A stretch of 64,000 nt of DNA from Brevibacterium epidermidis NBRC 14811 (GCF_001570805.1 NZ_BCSJ01000003.1:248001-312000); one strand, 5' to 3'; shown: positions 29,165-39,375, counted from the stretch's first letter. Program-made: numbers and translations. The notes: a model not told the origin generated them from the letters alone.

Positions 29165-29482
29165 TCAGATGAAGTCGGAGAGCTCATCCTCGAGGGCCGG
29201 CTTCGGGCGTGCGCCGATGATGGTCTTGGCGACCTCGCCGTCCTTGAACACATAGAGCGCCGGAATCGAGGTGATTCCGTAGGTGCTTGCGGTCTCGAGG
29301 TTCTCGTCGGTGTTGACCTTGACCACGTTGAGCTTGTCTCCGTGCTCTTCAGCGATCTGGTCAACGATGGGGCTGACCATACGGCAGGGGCCGCACCAAG
29401 GAGCCCAGAAATCGACGAGCACGGGCTTGTCGGACTTCAGTACGTTCTCTTCGAACGTTGCGTCAGTGACTTCTGTCGACAT
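29165..29482 (-). CDS. trxA: Thioredoxin
   Basis: A 105-residue cytoplasmic thioredoxin with the active site WCGPC (Cys30 and Cys33) and the cis-proline region YGITSIPALYVFKDG. It reduces disulphides and is recycled by the thioredoxin reductase encoded just upstream on the same strand (123-nt gap). Size and motifs are canonical. The ATG at 29482 is preceded by GGAAGG. Confidence 0.98.
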   Translation of the reverse strand: MSTEVTDATFEENVLKSDKPVLVDFWAPWCGPCRMVSPIVDQIAEEHGDKLNVVKVNTDENLETASTYGITSIPALYVFKDGEVAKTIIGARPKPALEDELSDFI

Positions 29483-29605
29483 GAGTAACCTTCCTTCACA
29501 ACGAATGTCTCTAGCAGAACAGTGGAACCGGTTCTTTCATTCCCCGGCGGATCCGCTCGCCCCCTTCGTGTGTGGGTTGTACAGCTGCGAGCGGATATTC
29601 CGAGG

Positions 29606-30592
29606 TCAGGAAGCGACGGAAGCTTCGGCTGCGGCAGCTTCTGCCACGGCAGGCTTGGAGGCCGCCTCCAGATCACCGAGGTAATGTTCGGCGTCGAGTG
29701 CAGCCGAACATCCCGAACCGGCAGCAGTGATCGCCTGACGGTAGACGGAGTCGATGACATCGCCTGCCGCAAAGACGCCTTCGACAGACGTCTTCGAGGT
29801 GCGTCCGTCGACGTTGAGGTACCCGTCGGCGCGCATCTCGAGCTGATCGGCGAACAGGCTCGTACGCGGGTCGGAACCGATGGCCACGAACATGCCGGTT
29901 ACGGGCAGCTCAGAGGTCTCCCCTGTGACGGTGTTACGGATGGTCAGACCGGTGAGTGAGTCCTCACCGTGGACCTCGGCGACTTCGGAATCGAGAAGGA
30001 ACTCGAGCTTCTCATCGGCGTTCGCACGATCCTGCATGGCCTGCGAAGCACGCAGCTCCTGCCGGCGGTGAACCAGAGTGACCTTGGACGCGAAACGTGT
30101 GAGGAAGGTGGCTTCCTCGAGAGCGGAGTCGCCTCCACCGATGACAGCGATGTGCTGATCGCGGAAGAAGAATCCGTCGCAGGTGGCACACCAGCTGACT
30201 CCGTGACCGGAGAGCTTCTTCTCATTGGGCAGGCCCAGCTCACGGTATGCCGAACCGGTTGCGAGGATCACTGCCTTTGCGGTGTAGCGCGAGCCCAGTG
30301 CGGTCACGATCTCATGAGCGCCCGGGTTGAGCTTGAGGGTCTCGACGTCGTCATAGATGACTTCTGCACCGAACTTCTCAGCCTGCTCGCGCATGCTCTC
30401 CATGAGTTCCGGTCCCTGCACGCCGGCGGGGAATCCGGGGAAGTTCTCGACATCGGTCGTGTTCATCAGTTCGCCGCCTGCGGTCACCGAACCGGCGATG
30501 ACGACAGGTGCGAGGTTCGCGCGGGCCGCGTAGACGGCTGCGGTGTAACCTGCCGGTCCCGATCCGATGATCACTAGTTGAGTATCAGTCAT
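29606..30592 (-). CDS. trxB: Thioredoxin reductase (NADPH)
   Basis: A 328-residue flavoprotein: FAD-binding GSGPAGYTAAVYAARA at residues 10-25, redox-active CATC at 135-138, NADPH-binding IGGGDSALEEATFL, and the C-terminal FAD motif VFAAGDVIDSVYRQAITAAGSG. It transfers electrons from NADPH to thioredoxin. The C-terminal 20 residues form an Ala/Glu-rich tail longer than usual. It is followed by trxA and then the CwlM-like gene, an order shared with mycobacteria. Confidence 0.98.
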   Translation of the reverse strand: MTDTQLVIIGSGPAGYTAAVYAARANLAPVVIAGSVTAGGELMNTTDVENFPGFPAGVQGPELMESMREQAEKFGAEVIYDDVETLKLNPGAHEIVTALGSRYTAKAVILATGSAYRELGLPNEKKLSGHGVSWCATCDGFFFRDQHIAVIGGGDSALEEATFLTRFASKVTLVHRRQELRASQAMQDRANADEKLEFLLDSEVAEVHGEDSLTGLTIRNTVTGETSELPVTGMFVAIGSDPRTSLFADQLEMRADGYLNVDGRTSKTSVEGVFAAGDVIDSVYRQAITAAGSGCSAALDAEHYLGDLEAASKPAVAEAAAAEASVAS

Positions 30593-30727
30593 GTGAAAAG
30601 TTCCCTGCTTCTATCTGCTCTGCTCGGTGCGCCGCGGAATGCCGCGCGAAATGACGTTCGTATCTATAACGGTACGGTGCCGAGGACTATTCCGCACCAG
30701 CCTCCGGTGTGAAACCTACCTACTGGT

Positions 30728-33322
30728 TCAGGAGAACTTCACGGAACTGATGGTGGCCTTGAAGCCGCCATCGGTCTGTGGCAGGTCGGTGATCCAGAGG
30801 ATGAGCTTGTCGGTCTCGACCTCCTCATCGAACTTCACGGTGACAGCACCGTCGGCATCGAAGACGCCTTCGCCGATGACCTTCGCGTCCTCGGGGTCGT
30901 CTCCGTCGCGGATCTCGAACTTGCCTCCGGAGTTCCCCGACGCCACCTTCACCTTGCTGATGGTGGTTTTATCCTCGAACTCGAAGAGCAGACCGACTCC
31001 TGATTTGAGATTGCCGAAGCTCGCCGAGTTGTATCGGTCGGTGTTCCAGGACCCGTCGGTCTCAGGGATGACGTTCTCGGTTTCACTGTCGTGTTCCGAG
31101 CCATCGCCCTCGGGGTCGAGGGATTCGACGGTTTCGATCTTCGGCGGATCTGCCTTCGGCGTCTTCTTCTCTTCCTTCTTCGGCTGCTCGCTTGGTGCCG
31201 AGGATTCGGAGACTGGGGCGGACTCCTCGTCCCCCGAGTTGAATCCGATGATGACGATGCCGAGCACGATTGCGGCAACGACTGCAAGGCCGAGAACCAG
31301 CCACAGGAAGGGCTTCCGCGTGGCCGCGGGATCTCGCTGGTCGGAACCGGAACCTCCCGAACCATTGCCTGCACCACCGGAAGCAGCGCTGCCGCCACCA
31401 CCAGCGCCGGCACCGCCTGCTGCGGCCGCGGCGCCGGCCGGTGCGGAGCTTGCGCCAGCGGCTCTGGAGGACTTCTTCGCTTTGCTGCCAGCAGCACCGG
31501 TCGAGCCGCCGGATTCGGCGGGCCCAAAATTGTCGGCACGGGCTTTCGCTCCGGCACCTGCTGCAGCTCCCGCCGCTGCGACTCCGGCCACGGCAGCACC
31601 TGCTGCCCCGGTAGTCTTGTTTCGGTTCTTCACTGACGCAGCCCGTGCTGCATCGGTCGAATCGCTGTGCTGTTGGCGTGGTTTGCCGGCCTTGCGCTCG
31701 GCCGGACGGACGGATGAGGAGTTCGCGGCCGCCTCGGCGCTGGATGCACCACCGGCATTCTGATCGTCGACCGTATTCTGATCGTCAACGGAATCCGGGG
31801 ATAGCCTGCGCATCTCCTTCGGCGGTGCGGCAGCATTCGCTTCCTGCTGACGGGCAACAGAACTCGCCTCGAAAGCGGCAAGACGCCTGCGCGCCTCTTC
31901 CTCCTTGGCGTTCGCGATTCGCCTTTCACGTTCGTACTCACGGCGCTGATGCTCGCGCTGCTGTTCGTTCGTTTCGAACATACCGCCGAGGAACCAGGAA
32001 CCGTCGTCCTCATCCTCGTCGTCCATGATCACGCGGGTATCGTTCTCGTCACCCTCGTCGTCGTTCTCGGGGACGATCTCGAGTGCCTGAGTATCCGGAT
32101 CCGAATCGTCTTCCCGTCTCATGATCGGGGTTGTGAGGTTCTCGTCGTATTCGTGTTCTGCGTACTCCGAATACTCCGAATACGTCTGCTCCGGCTGCCA
32201 TTCCTCCCAGTCCTGGGCGGCGCTGTCGAGCTGTTCCTTGGCGATCGGGAAGCTCGAGGCTTCGCGCATCTGCATCCGGTTGGCATACCGGCCCGTGGTG
32301 TGTCCGACCACTCCGGCAGCCAGTCCCCGCGTTCCCGGACGGGTGATGCCGATGCGCACGAGGGCAGCCTGCACCTGATCTTCGCTGGCGCTGGCCGAAC
32401 CTTCAGGGCCGGGTCCGATGGTCTTCGAACGAGGTGCGGGCAGGCTCGTGGCTTCGTCGAAGCTGCGCGGTGACTGCTGGAACAGGTTCTCGTTCTCCGC
32501 CACTGGAGCACGATTGACGTAGCGCAGCAGTTCGGGATCCCAGTCATCGATGTAGCCGAGAACCTCGGCGACCGAACCCGGACCGGGATCGGAACCCGTG
32601 ATGATGCCGCTGACGAAATCATCGAGTTTGTCGGGGACGTCGGGGTTGAGCGCTTGGGCCCGGGCGATCCGGGCGTTCTCCTTCTCCGCAGGAGGGATGC
32701 CGTCGAACGACTCCTCACCGGGCCAGTAACCGGTCAGAGCCGTGTAGAAGAGCTGGACGAGAGCCAGCGCGTCTCGTCGTGATGCCTTCGTCGGCGTGTA
32801 GTCCTTCTGCTCGACGAGCCCGGTGTCCAGCGCCAGTGCCGCATCGATGCCGATGCCTGCGATGACCACCGCACCCTTCGAGGTCAGTCCGACCACGCTC
32901 GGCCGCAGGAACATATGGAACAGTCCCCGCCTGGCCGAGGTCACGAGCGCCGAGCCGACCTCGCCTATGAGCGCGCACGCGGCGTCGACGGGCAGCGGCG
33001 AACGCGGCAGGATCTGGTTGAACGGCGTCACCGCGATGCGCTTGATGACGATGTAGTCGAGCCCATTGGAATGTCCGACGTCGAGAGTCGGGGCGATGCG
33101 CGGGTCACCGAGGATCGATACGCGACGGGCGGCTTCGAGAACGTCGTTGGATCCATCGGCATCAGCGACGAGGATGAGCACGGGTTCGTCGAGGATCGCA
33201 TCGAGTCCGGTGCAGACGGCACCGACTTCGGGCTTCTCGGGCAGCCACCGACGGTCGACGGTCGATACGACATAACGGCCGGCCACCACCATGCCGGGTT
33301 CGATATCGATCAGGGCGACCAC
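30728..33322 (-). CDS. MurJ-linked pseudokinase membrane protein (864 aa)
   Basis: Residues about 10-270 have the outline of a Ser/Thr kinase fold (VVAGRYVVSTV...; DALALVQLFYTALTGYWPGEE as a late helix) but the VAIK lysine, HRD and DFG motifs are not present; the corresponding places read ILVADAD, LFHMFLRPS and IAGIGID. This marks a pseudokinase. Residues about 330-630 are low complexity: acidic, then a charged QQREHQRREYERERR coiled-coil-like stretch, then Ala/Gly-rich. One membrane segment (PFLWLVLGLAVVAAIVLGIV) precedes an outside C-terminal domain that resembles a discoidin/galactose-binding fold. The same parts form the C-terminus of mycobacterial MviN (Rv3910); here they are a separate gene 22 nt after murJ. 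Confidence 0.85.
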   Translation of the reverse strand: MVALIDIEPGMVVAGRYVVSTVDRRWLPEKPEVGAVCTGLDAILDEPVLILVADADGSNDVLEAARRVSILGDPRIAPTLDVGHSNGLDYIVIKRIAVTPFNQILPRSPLPVDAACALIGEVGSALVTSARRGLFHMFLRPSVVGLTSKGAVVIAGIGIDAALALDTGLVEQKDYTPTKASRRDALALVQLFYTALTGYWPGEESFDGIPPAEKENARIARAQALNPDVPDKLDDFVSGIITGSDPGPGSVAEVLGYIDDWDPELLRYVNRAPVAENENLFQQSPRSFDEATSLPAPRSKTIGPGPEGSASASEDQVQAALVRIGITRPGTRGLAAGVVGHTTGRYANRMQMREASSFPIAKEQLDSAAQDWEEWQPEQTYSEYSEYAEHEYDENLTTPIMRREDDSDPDTQALEIVPENDDEGDENDTRVIMDDEDEDDGSWFLGGMFETNEQQREHQRREYERERRIANAKEEEARRRLAAFEASSVARQQEANAAAPPKEMRRLSPDSVDDQNTVDDQNAGGASSAEAAANSSSVRPAERKAGKPRQQHSDSTDAARAASVKNRNKTTGAAGAAVAGVAAAGAAAGAGAKARADNFGPAESGGSTGAAGSKAKKSSRAAGASSAPAGAAAAAGGAGAGGGGSAASGGAGNGSGGSGSDQRDPAATRKPFLWLVLGLAVVAAIVLGIVIIGFNSGDEESAPVSESSAPSEQPKKEEKKTPKADPPKIETVESLDPEGDGSEHDSETENVIPETDGSWNTDRYNSASFGNLKSGVGLLFEFEDKTTISKVKVASGNSGGKFEIRDGDDPEDAKVIGEGVFDADGAVTVKFDEEVETDKLILWITDLPQTDGGFKATISSVKFS

Positions 33323-33344
33323 CTCCGGTGGGGATTCAAAGGGC

Positions 33345-34964
33345 TCAGGCTGTTTTTCTTAGTTTTCCAGCTACTACGTCAATTATCGAATGCAACTCTC
33401 TGACTCTGAGCAAATAACAAGCTCCGATGAAGAACAGAAGCATCACGGTGCCGACAATGGCCGTGGTGATGAACGCCTGCCAGCGTCCCGCCAAGGCGAA
33501 GTCCGGGAAGAAGTAGAGCAGACCGAACCCTGCGCCGCCAGCGACGATCGCTGCGAGGAGGAACTTCAGATGCGAAGTGAGGATCTCACGCAGGTCGATG
33601 ACGCCGAGGCGCTTCTTCAGGACCGCAAACGAGATGATCATCGCCATGAGGTATCCGAGGCTCATGACCAGTCCGATGATCGCCACCGTCACCGACTTCG
33701 GGAAGATCGTTGCCGAGAGCACCGCCAGGGACTGGAAGATGATCTGCGGCAGCTGAATGAGGAAGGGAGTCTTCGCATCCTCATAGGCATAGAAGACCCG
33801 CTGCGCGAGATAGTTCGCGCTGAAGGGAATGAGTCCGAAGACCATTGTGATGATGACCAGACCGATGGCGGTGGCCTGCTCCCGTCCCTCACCGGCGATG
33901 ATCATCGCGACGGGGGTGGCGAGAACGATGAAGGCCACGGCGGCGAAGGAGTTGACGAATCCGACCATCCGCACACCCATGGAGAAGTCGCTGACGACTG
34001 CTTCGGTGTCATTGTTCGCCGCGTCCTTTGCCAGGGAGGTGAACAGAGCCGTAGCCAAGGACACCGCGATAAGCGAATGCGGGAGCATGAACACGAGGTA
34101 GGCGGTCGTATACGCGGCGTTCGAGGCGTTTCCGTCGCCGGGGATCGACGCCCCCGACGCGACACGGGAGATGACGAGGAAGCCGATCTGCCCGACGAGC
34201 ATGGCCGAGAACGTCCAGAACGCGACCTTGCCGGCCGAACCGAGACCGACTCCGCGGAAGCCGAATGTCGGCTTGTATTTGAAGCCGATGCGCTTGAGCG
34301 GCCAGATGAGGATGAGCGCCTGTGCCGCGACACCGAGAGTCGCCGTGCCTGCGATGAGGGCGATCTTGTCCGGGGTCCAGGTGTCGAGATCGTGCGGTGA
34401 AGCGTTGTTCGTGCCGAAGATGAGGATGAAGGCGGCGAGACCGGCGATCGCGACGACATTGTTGAGCACAGGGGCCCACATATAGGGACCGAACGATGAC
34501 TTCGCATTGAGCACTTGGCCCAGCAGTGTGTAGAGGCCGTAGAAGAACAGCTGCGGCAGACACCAGAAGGCGAAGGCAGTGGCCAGGGCCATCTGTTCAT
34601 CGCTCCACCCTGATGAGTACAGCCAGACGAGCAGCGGAGCCGCAGCGGTGGCGATGATGCTCACGCCCGCGAGGAGCAGGAACGACAGGGTCAGCAGCCG
34701 GTTCGTGAAGTCGGCGCCGCCGTCCTCGCGTTTGGAGGCACGCACGATCTGCGGGACGAGCACGGCATTGACCACACCCCCGGCCAACAGCATGTAGAGC
34801 GTGTTGGGCACCTTGTTCGCAATGTCGAAGGCATCGGCCTGAACCGCGGTGACACCGATCGCGGTGGCCAGCATCGAGGCTTTGACGAACCCGAGGATGC
34901 GGGAGGTCATGGTGCCGGCGGTCATGATCGCTGAGGACCGGGCCAGGGATGAGAAGCTGGACAC
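33345..34964 (-). CDS. murJ: Lipid II flippase MurJ (MviN)
   Basis: A 539-residue polytopic protein with about 14 membrane segments, which flips lipid II to the outer face for peptidoglycan synthesis. The N-terminus SSAIMTAGTMTSRILGFVK and the segments KVPNTLYMLLAGGVVNAVLV (with the conserved cavity residues) are typical. GTG 34964 is preceded by AGAGG at about 7 nt. It follows the DUF6049 gene by 3 nt and precedes the pseudokinase gene, the standard actinobacterial order. Confidence 0.96.
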   Translation of the reverse strand: MSSFSSLARSSAIMTAGTMTSRILGFVKASMLATAIGVTAVQADAFDIANKVPNTLYMLLAGGVVNAVLVPQIVRASKREDGGADFTNRLLTLSFLLLAGVSIIATAAAPLLVWLYSSGWSDEQMALATAFAFWCLPQLFFYGLYTLLGQVLNAKSSFGPYMWAPVLNNVVAIAGLAAFILIFGTNNASPHDLDTWTPDKIALIAGTATLGVAAQALILIWPLKRIGFKYKPTFGFRGVGLGSAGKVAFWTFSAMLVGQIGFLVISRVASGASIPGDGNASNAAYTTAYLVFMLPHSLIAVSLATALFTSLAKDAANNDTEAVVSDFSMGVRMVGFVNSFAAVAFIVLATPVAMIIAGEGREQATAIGLVIITMVFGLIPFSANYLAQRVFYAYEDAKTPFLIQLPQIIFQSLAVLSATIFPKSVTVAIIGLVMSLGYLMAMIISFAVLKKRLGVIDLREILTSHLKFLLAAIVAGGAGFGLLYFFPDFALAGRWQAFITTAIVGTVMLLFFIGACYLLRVRELHSIIDVVAGKLRKTA

Positions 34965-34967
34965 GCT

Positions 34968-37274
34968 CTACCTCTTTTCGGGGTCGTCGGTCTTGGCGCG
35001 GGCCATCGCATCGGCCATCTGCTGTTCGGGGATCTTCGGTCGGCCGCGCGAAATGGTCTTGATCAAGCCGATCACGAACACGACTGCCAAGGCCAATCCG
35101 ATCGCAGCGGTGCCGATGTTCTCCCAATCGGCGCGGACCCGAACCATGAGGGATTCATGCTTGGGCAGCACCACCTCGTCGGCGGTGACCATCTCGATCG
35201 TCGTGGGCACATCTGCGTTGGCGAGGCCTTCGACGGGCACGTCCACACGCATCGTCTCCGCGGCGGGCACCTTCACGGTCTCCGTCTCCTGCGCCCGCAG
35301 CTGCGGAGTGTTCGGCTTCATACGGATCCGCAGGGTCGCCTCGGCGGGAGACTCATTGACGATCGTGACCGGGATCGTCGTCTTCTCGCCGGTGACGAGG
35401 AGGACGGACGATCCCTTGCGCAGGTGCAGGCTGTCCATGAGCTTCTCGCTCTGCTCGCGGGCCTGACCGGCGCAGATGTTCGCGTTCCGGCCCAGGGTCC
35501 ACGCCGCCGAGGTGCAGGTGAGAAGTTCGCGGTCGAGCCGGATATCGGCGCTTTCACGGTCGGTGAAGACGCTGTTGAAGTCCTCTTGGTTCGCCCGGGT
35601 TTCGGCCAGGGATTTCACGGCCCTCTTCCGGATGTGCGGAGCGTCGGAATCCGTCCGCAGCAGTCCGCGCGACTCGGACCCGGAGTCGAGGATCTCGTCG
35701 ACCCCGGTGGGGGCGATCCACGGTGCCGAGCTCAGTTCCTCGACGGTCTGTTCCCAATTCGTCGAGGCGGCCGCGCGCGGGAGCGGAACGAACAGGCTGC
35801 GGGTGCGGTAGGGGGCCTCGGATTGGATCACTGCAGACTCCGCGACGAGTTCGGACAGTGCCCCGGCGGGGTTGTCCTCGGCGATCGCCTCGGCGCTCAT
35901 GTCCGTCAGCTTCGAATCGGAGATGAGGGTGTCGATCGTCGACTCTCCGTCATCGGTGACCGTCGTCTGCGAATGCGCATCATCGTGGATGCCGGTGATC
36001 GAAGGCTGCTGAGCATCGCTGATGATCGCAGTGGAATTGCCGGACTTCTTCAGCGCACGCAGACCGTTCTTCGTCGCACTTCCGGCCACCGGCCAAGCGA
36101 TGTCCGTACGGGCGTCGGGGAAGACGTCTTTGACGATCTCGCGCTGCTTCTGCGCGAAGGTGCTCAGCCGGTCGATCTTCGTCCCGCGCAGGGCGCTGAG
36201 GTCGGGGTCGCCATAGGGCAGGGCGACGACAGTGTGCTTCTTCGCCGCCTCCACGAAGTCCTGATACCAGGAATCGAGGCGTTTGCGCTGGTCCTCCTCG
36301 GCTTCGAGATCGGCACCGCTGGAATCGGCGTCATCGTTCTCCGGTGCCCCGACCGGCGGCGACTGGGTCTCATCGCCTTCGTCCGCACTGGGTTCGTCGG
36401 TCTCCTCCGGTGCGTCGGCGGCCGGAGGTTCGGCGATCGCGGCTTCGAAGGAGGCGATGACTCGCGGATCGACCGCCAGCGCGAGTTCCTTGTGTTTCAG
36501 GAGCTTCGCGATCGTGTCGAGCGAACCGCCTTCGGCGATGGCGGCATCGAGCCGGTCGGAAGGGATGAGTCCGCCCTCGGAATGGCCGGGCAGGGTGACG
36601 GGAGCGAGCACGCTGATCTTCGTCTGATCGAACTCCGGGTCCGGGTACCACGTGGTGAAGCCGAGGGCAGAGGCCCGCAGACCGGTCTCGTCGCCGAGCT
36701 GGACCGCCAGCCCTCGGGGACCCCAAGAACTCACGGGTGAGGACTTGCTCAGATCGAGATCGTCGGCGGGAACACGGAAGGTGAACTCCGCAGTGGCACC
36801 GGGATCGATGGTGTCCTCGAACGAAGTGTCGAGGGTGCTTCCCGAGTCGTCATCCGAATCGGCGTCGTTGTCCTTCTTCGCCTTCTCTCTGGCCTCGGCT
36901 CCATCATGTTCGAGATCGGCGACGGTGCGGTGCTGTGCCTGCCCCTGCTTCCAGGACGTCAGGCGGGATTCGGAATCGAGCTTGCGTGTCGACATCTGCA
37001 GACTCAGGCTCGGCTTCTCGACCGCCTTCTTCGTCGTGTTCGAGATCTTTCCCCGCACGGTCAGCGTGCCTTCGTCATCGATCCACGGAGTCACCTCGTC
37101 GAGAGTGATCGAGACCTCGTCCTTATCGGCATCGGAGTCCTTGTTCGCATCGGTGCTGGCGGCTGCCGGCGCGGCGGTGAGCAGCGGGTATGCGAAAACT
37201 GACCCTGCGAGCAGCAGGAGTGTGCTCAGCAGGGCGGTGAGGAATCGCATACGGCGGATCGGAATGGGTTTCAC
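34968..37274 (-). CDS. DUF6049-type secreted/membrane-anchored protein (Rv3909-like)
   Basis: The 768-residue product has an N-terminal signal peptide (FLTALLSTLLLLAGSVFAY, cleavage likely after about residue 40). It has a large extracytoplasmic portion rich in acidic residues around 130-160 and 280-330, and a C-terminal membrane anchor (IGTAAIGLALAVVFVIGLI). The cytoplasmic tail is short and basic. Its place between a Nudix gene and murJ matches the uncharacterised mycobacterial Rv3909, suggesting an envelope role coupled to lipid II export. GTG 37274 overlaps the Nudix stop as GTGA; a methionine at residue 9 is an alternative start. Confidence 0.85.
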   Translation of the reverse strand: MKPIPIRRMRFLTALLSTLLLLAGSVFAYPLLTAAPAAASTDANKDSDADKDEVSITLDEVTPWIDDEGTLTVRGKISNTTKKAVEKPSLSLQMSTRKLDSESRLTSWKQGQAQHRTVADLEHDGAEAREKAKKDNDADSDDDSGSTLDTSFEDTIDPGATAEFTFRVPADDLDLSKSSPVSSWGPRGLAVQLGDETGLRASALGFTTWYPDPEFDQTKISVLAPVTLPGHSEGGLIPSDRLDAAIAEGGSLDTIAKLLKHKELALAVDPRVIASFEAAIAEPPAADAPEETDEPSADEGDETQSPPVGAPENDDADSSGADLEAEEDQRKRLDSWYQDFVEAAKKHTVVALPYGDPDLSALRGTKIDRLSTFAQKQREIVKDVFPDARTDIAWPVAGSATKNGLRALKKSGNSTAIISDAQQPSITGIHDDAHSQTTVTDDGESTIDTLISDSKLTDMSAEAIAEDNPAGALSELVAESAVIQSEAPYRTRSLFVPLPRAAASTNWEQTVEELSSAPWIAPTGVDEILDSGSESRGLLRTDSDAPHIRKRAVKSLAETRANQEDFNSVFTDRESADIRLDRELLTCTSAAWTLGRNANICAGQAREQSEKLMDSLHLRKGSSVLLVTGEKTTIPVTIVNESPAEATLRIRMKPNTPQLRAQETETVKVPAAETMRVDVPVEGLANADVPTTIEMVTADEVVLPKHESLMVRVRADWENIGTAAIGLALAVVFVIGLIKTISRGRPKIPEQQMADAMARAKTDDPEKR

Positions 37275-37759
37275 TGCTCCAGTCGGGACACCATCGGTCG
37301 GGCGGCGGCGACGATTCGGCGCTCATTGGCGAACGACAGGCGCGAACGCAGGTCATTGAAGGGCACCCACGCCGCATCGATCGCTTCTTGGTCAGGATCA
37401 TTATCCACGGTCAGAGTCCCCGACTGTGCACGCAGCAGGAAATGGTGGACGAGTTTGTGGATCCGGATCCCGGTCACGGTGAACCAGTAGTCGACGGTTC
37501 CCAGCGGACAGATGATCTGCCCCGCGATCCCGGTCTCCTCTTCGACCTCACGACGGGCCGCCTCGGCGGGGGTCTCAGTTCCCTCGAGATGTCCCTTGGG
37601 AAGGCACCATTCGATCCGGCCGGCGCGATTGATGCGCGCGATGACGGCCACGGTCAGCTTCGGATGTGAGAAGTCGACAACGATGCCACCGGCGGAGATC
37701 TCCTCCACTGTGGTGCGGCGGGACGTGCGGGGTCCCGGCTTGGGCATCGGTGTGGTCAT
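37271..37759 (-). CDS. Nudix hydrolase (MutT4-like)
   Basis: A 162-residue hydrolase with a complete Nudix box: GHLEGTE, then seven residues, then REVEEETGI, whose glutamates bind Mg2+. Nudix enzymes cleave nucleoside diphosphates linked to another group; the substrate is not evident. The start ATG 37759 has TAGGAG directly upstream. It heads the leftward run to DUF6049, murJ and the pseudokinase and is divergent from the CCA-adding enzyme gene, as in mycobacteria (mutT4/pcnA). Confidence 0.93.
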   Translation of the reverse strand: MTTPMPKPGPRTSRRTTVEEISAGGIVVDFSHPKLTVAVIARINRAGRIEWCLPKGHLEGTETPAEAARREVEEETGIAGQIICPLGTVDYWFTVTGIRIHKLVHHFLLRAQSGTLTVDNDPDQEAIDAAWVPFNDLRSRLSFANERRIVAAARPMVSRLEQ

Positions 37760-37860
37760 TCTCCTACCTTAGTAGGCGAAGCTTGGAAGTTTCGTGTCAT
37801 CGGCTCCCGGTAGTCTTATGGAGACCGGAACTCGCGCCTGGACGCGGGAGGCGAGTTCCC

Positions 37861-39375
37861 ATGGGCAAGAGCAGAAATCTGAAGAACCGAAGGAGCTCGG
37901 TGGATCCGCAGACCGCGCACAACCGACTGCACGACAAGCTCGACGAACTCGAGCACATCCTCGGCCCGCTGGGTCAGAGGTTCTCCTCAGCCGGTTTCGA
38001 ACTCGCCCTCGTCGGCGGTTCCGTCCGTGACGCGCTGCTCGGTCGCCCCATGCCCGACCTCGACTTCACCACCGATGCCCACCCCGACGACATCCTCCGA
38101 CTGATCGCCGACTGGGTCGACACGCACTGGGACATCGGGCGCGAATTCGGCACCATCGGGGCCGTGAAGTCCGGAGTGCAGATCGAGATCACGACCTACC
38201 GTGCCGAAGCCTACGAAGAGGACTCGCGCAAACCGGTGGTCGCCTTCGGCACAGACCTCGACGCCGACCTGGTTCGCCGCGATTTCACGATCGGGGCGAT
38301 GGCGATCCGCCTGCCGTCGAAGACCTTCGTCGACCCCCATCAGGGATTCGACGACCTCATCGCCGGACGCATCCGCACTCCCGGTGCCGCCGCAGACTCG
38401 TTCTCCGATGATCCGCTGCGGATGATGCGCGCGGCTCGGTTCACCGCCCAGCTCGGGCTCGATCCCGTGGCTGAGGTGGAAGAGGCGATGACGGCGATGG
38501 CCGATCGGATCGAGATCATCTCCGCCGAACGCGTCCAGGTCGAACTCGTGAAGCTCATCACCGGCATCGATCCGGTCGCCGGAATCGACCTGCTGGTGCG
38601 CACCGGCATCGCCGACCATGTTCTGCCCGAAGTGTCCGGACTGCAGTTGGAGACGGACGAGCACCATCGGCACAAGGACGTCTACCAGCATTCGCTGACC
38701 GTGCTGCGTCAGGCCGTCGAACTCGAGGGCCGGTACGCCGAGAAGCAGCGGGAAGCCGGAATGGCCGACGACGATCCGCAGCGCCTGCGCGTGCCGGACT
38801 TCACCGTCCGCTTCGCAGCACTCATGCATGATGTCGGCAAACCCGCCACTCGCCGCTTCCAGCCCGGCGGTGCCGTGACCTTCTACCATCACGATGCGGT
38901 GGGCGCGAAGCTCACGGCCAAGCGGATGAAGGCGCTGCGCTTCGACAAGGACACGACGAAGGCGGTCGGCCGCCTCGTCGAACTGCACCTGCGCTTCTAC
39001 GGCTACGGCGATGCCGGGTGGACGGATTCGGCGGTGCGCCGCTATGTCACGGACGCCGGACGGCTGCTCTCACGCCTGCACATCCTCACCCGCGCGGACG
39101 TGACTACCCGCAACAAGCGCAAGGCCGACCGGCTGGCGTTCGCCTATGACGACCTGGAAGAGCGCATCGAGGCTCTGGCGAAACAGGAGGAGCTCGATTC
39201 GATCCGTCCGGATCTCGACGGTCGGCAGATCATGGCGATCCTCGACATCGAACCATCGCCGCTGGTGGGCAAGGCGTACAAGCATCTGCTCGAGCTGCGG
39301 ATGGAGCACGGACCGCTCGGGCCCGAACGCGCCGAGGCGGAGCTGCGATCCTGGTGGGAGACTCACGGTCAGTGA
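37861..39375 (+). CDS. CCA tRNA nucleotidyltransferase
   Basis: The enzyme adds or repairs the CCA 3' end of tRNAs, needed here because both tRNAs in the window lack an encoded CCA. From ATG 37861 it has 504 residues; GGGAGG lies about 8 nt upstream, and earlier in-frame codons are not supported. Class II polymerase-beta motifs: LVGGSVRDALLGRPMPDLDF (catalytic Asp pair), RRDFTIGAMAI, DPLRMMRAARFTAQLGL. A C-terminal HD domain is visible (HRHKDVYQHSLTV and ALMHDVGKP), as in PcnA-type actinobacterial enzymes. Confidence 0.95.
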   Translation: MGKSRNLKNRRSSVDPQTAHNRLHDKLDELEHILGPLGQRFSSAGFELALVGGSVRDALLGRPMPDLDFTTDAHPDDILRLIADWVDTHWDIGREFGTIGAVKSGVQIEITTYRAEAYEEDSRKPVVAFGTDLDADLVRRDFTIGAMAIRLPSKTFVDPHQGFDDLIAGRIRTPGAAADSFSDDPLRMMRAARFTAQLGLDPVAEVEEAMTAMADRIEIISAERVQVELVKLITGIDPVAGIDLLVRTGIADHVLPEVSGLQLETDEHHRHKDVYQHSLTVLRQAVELEGRYAEKQREAGMADDDPQRLRVPDFTVRFAALMHDVGKPATRRFQPGGAVTFYHHDAVGAKLTAKRMKALRFDKDTTKAVGRLVELHLRFYGYGDAGWTDSAVRRYVTDAGRLLSRLHILTRADVTTRNKRKADRLAFAYDDLEERIEALAKQEELDSIRPDLDGRQIMAILDIEPSPLVGKAYKHLLELRMEHGPLGPERAEAELRSWWETHGQ

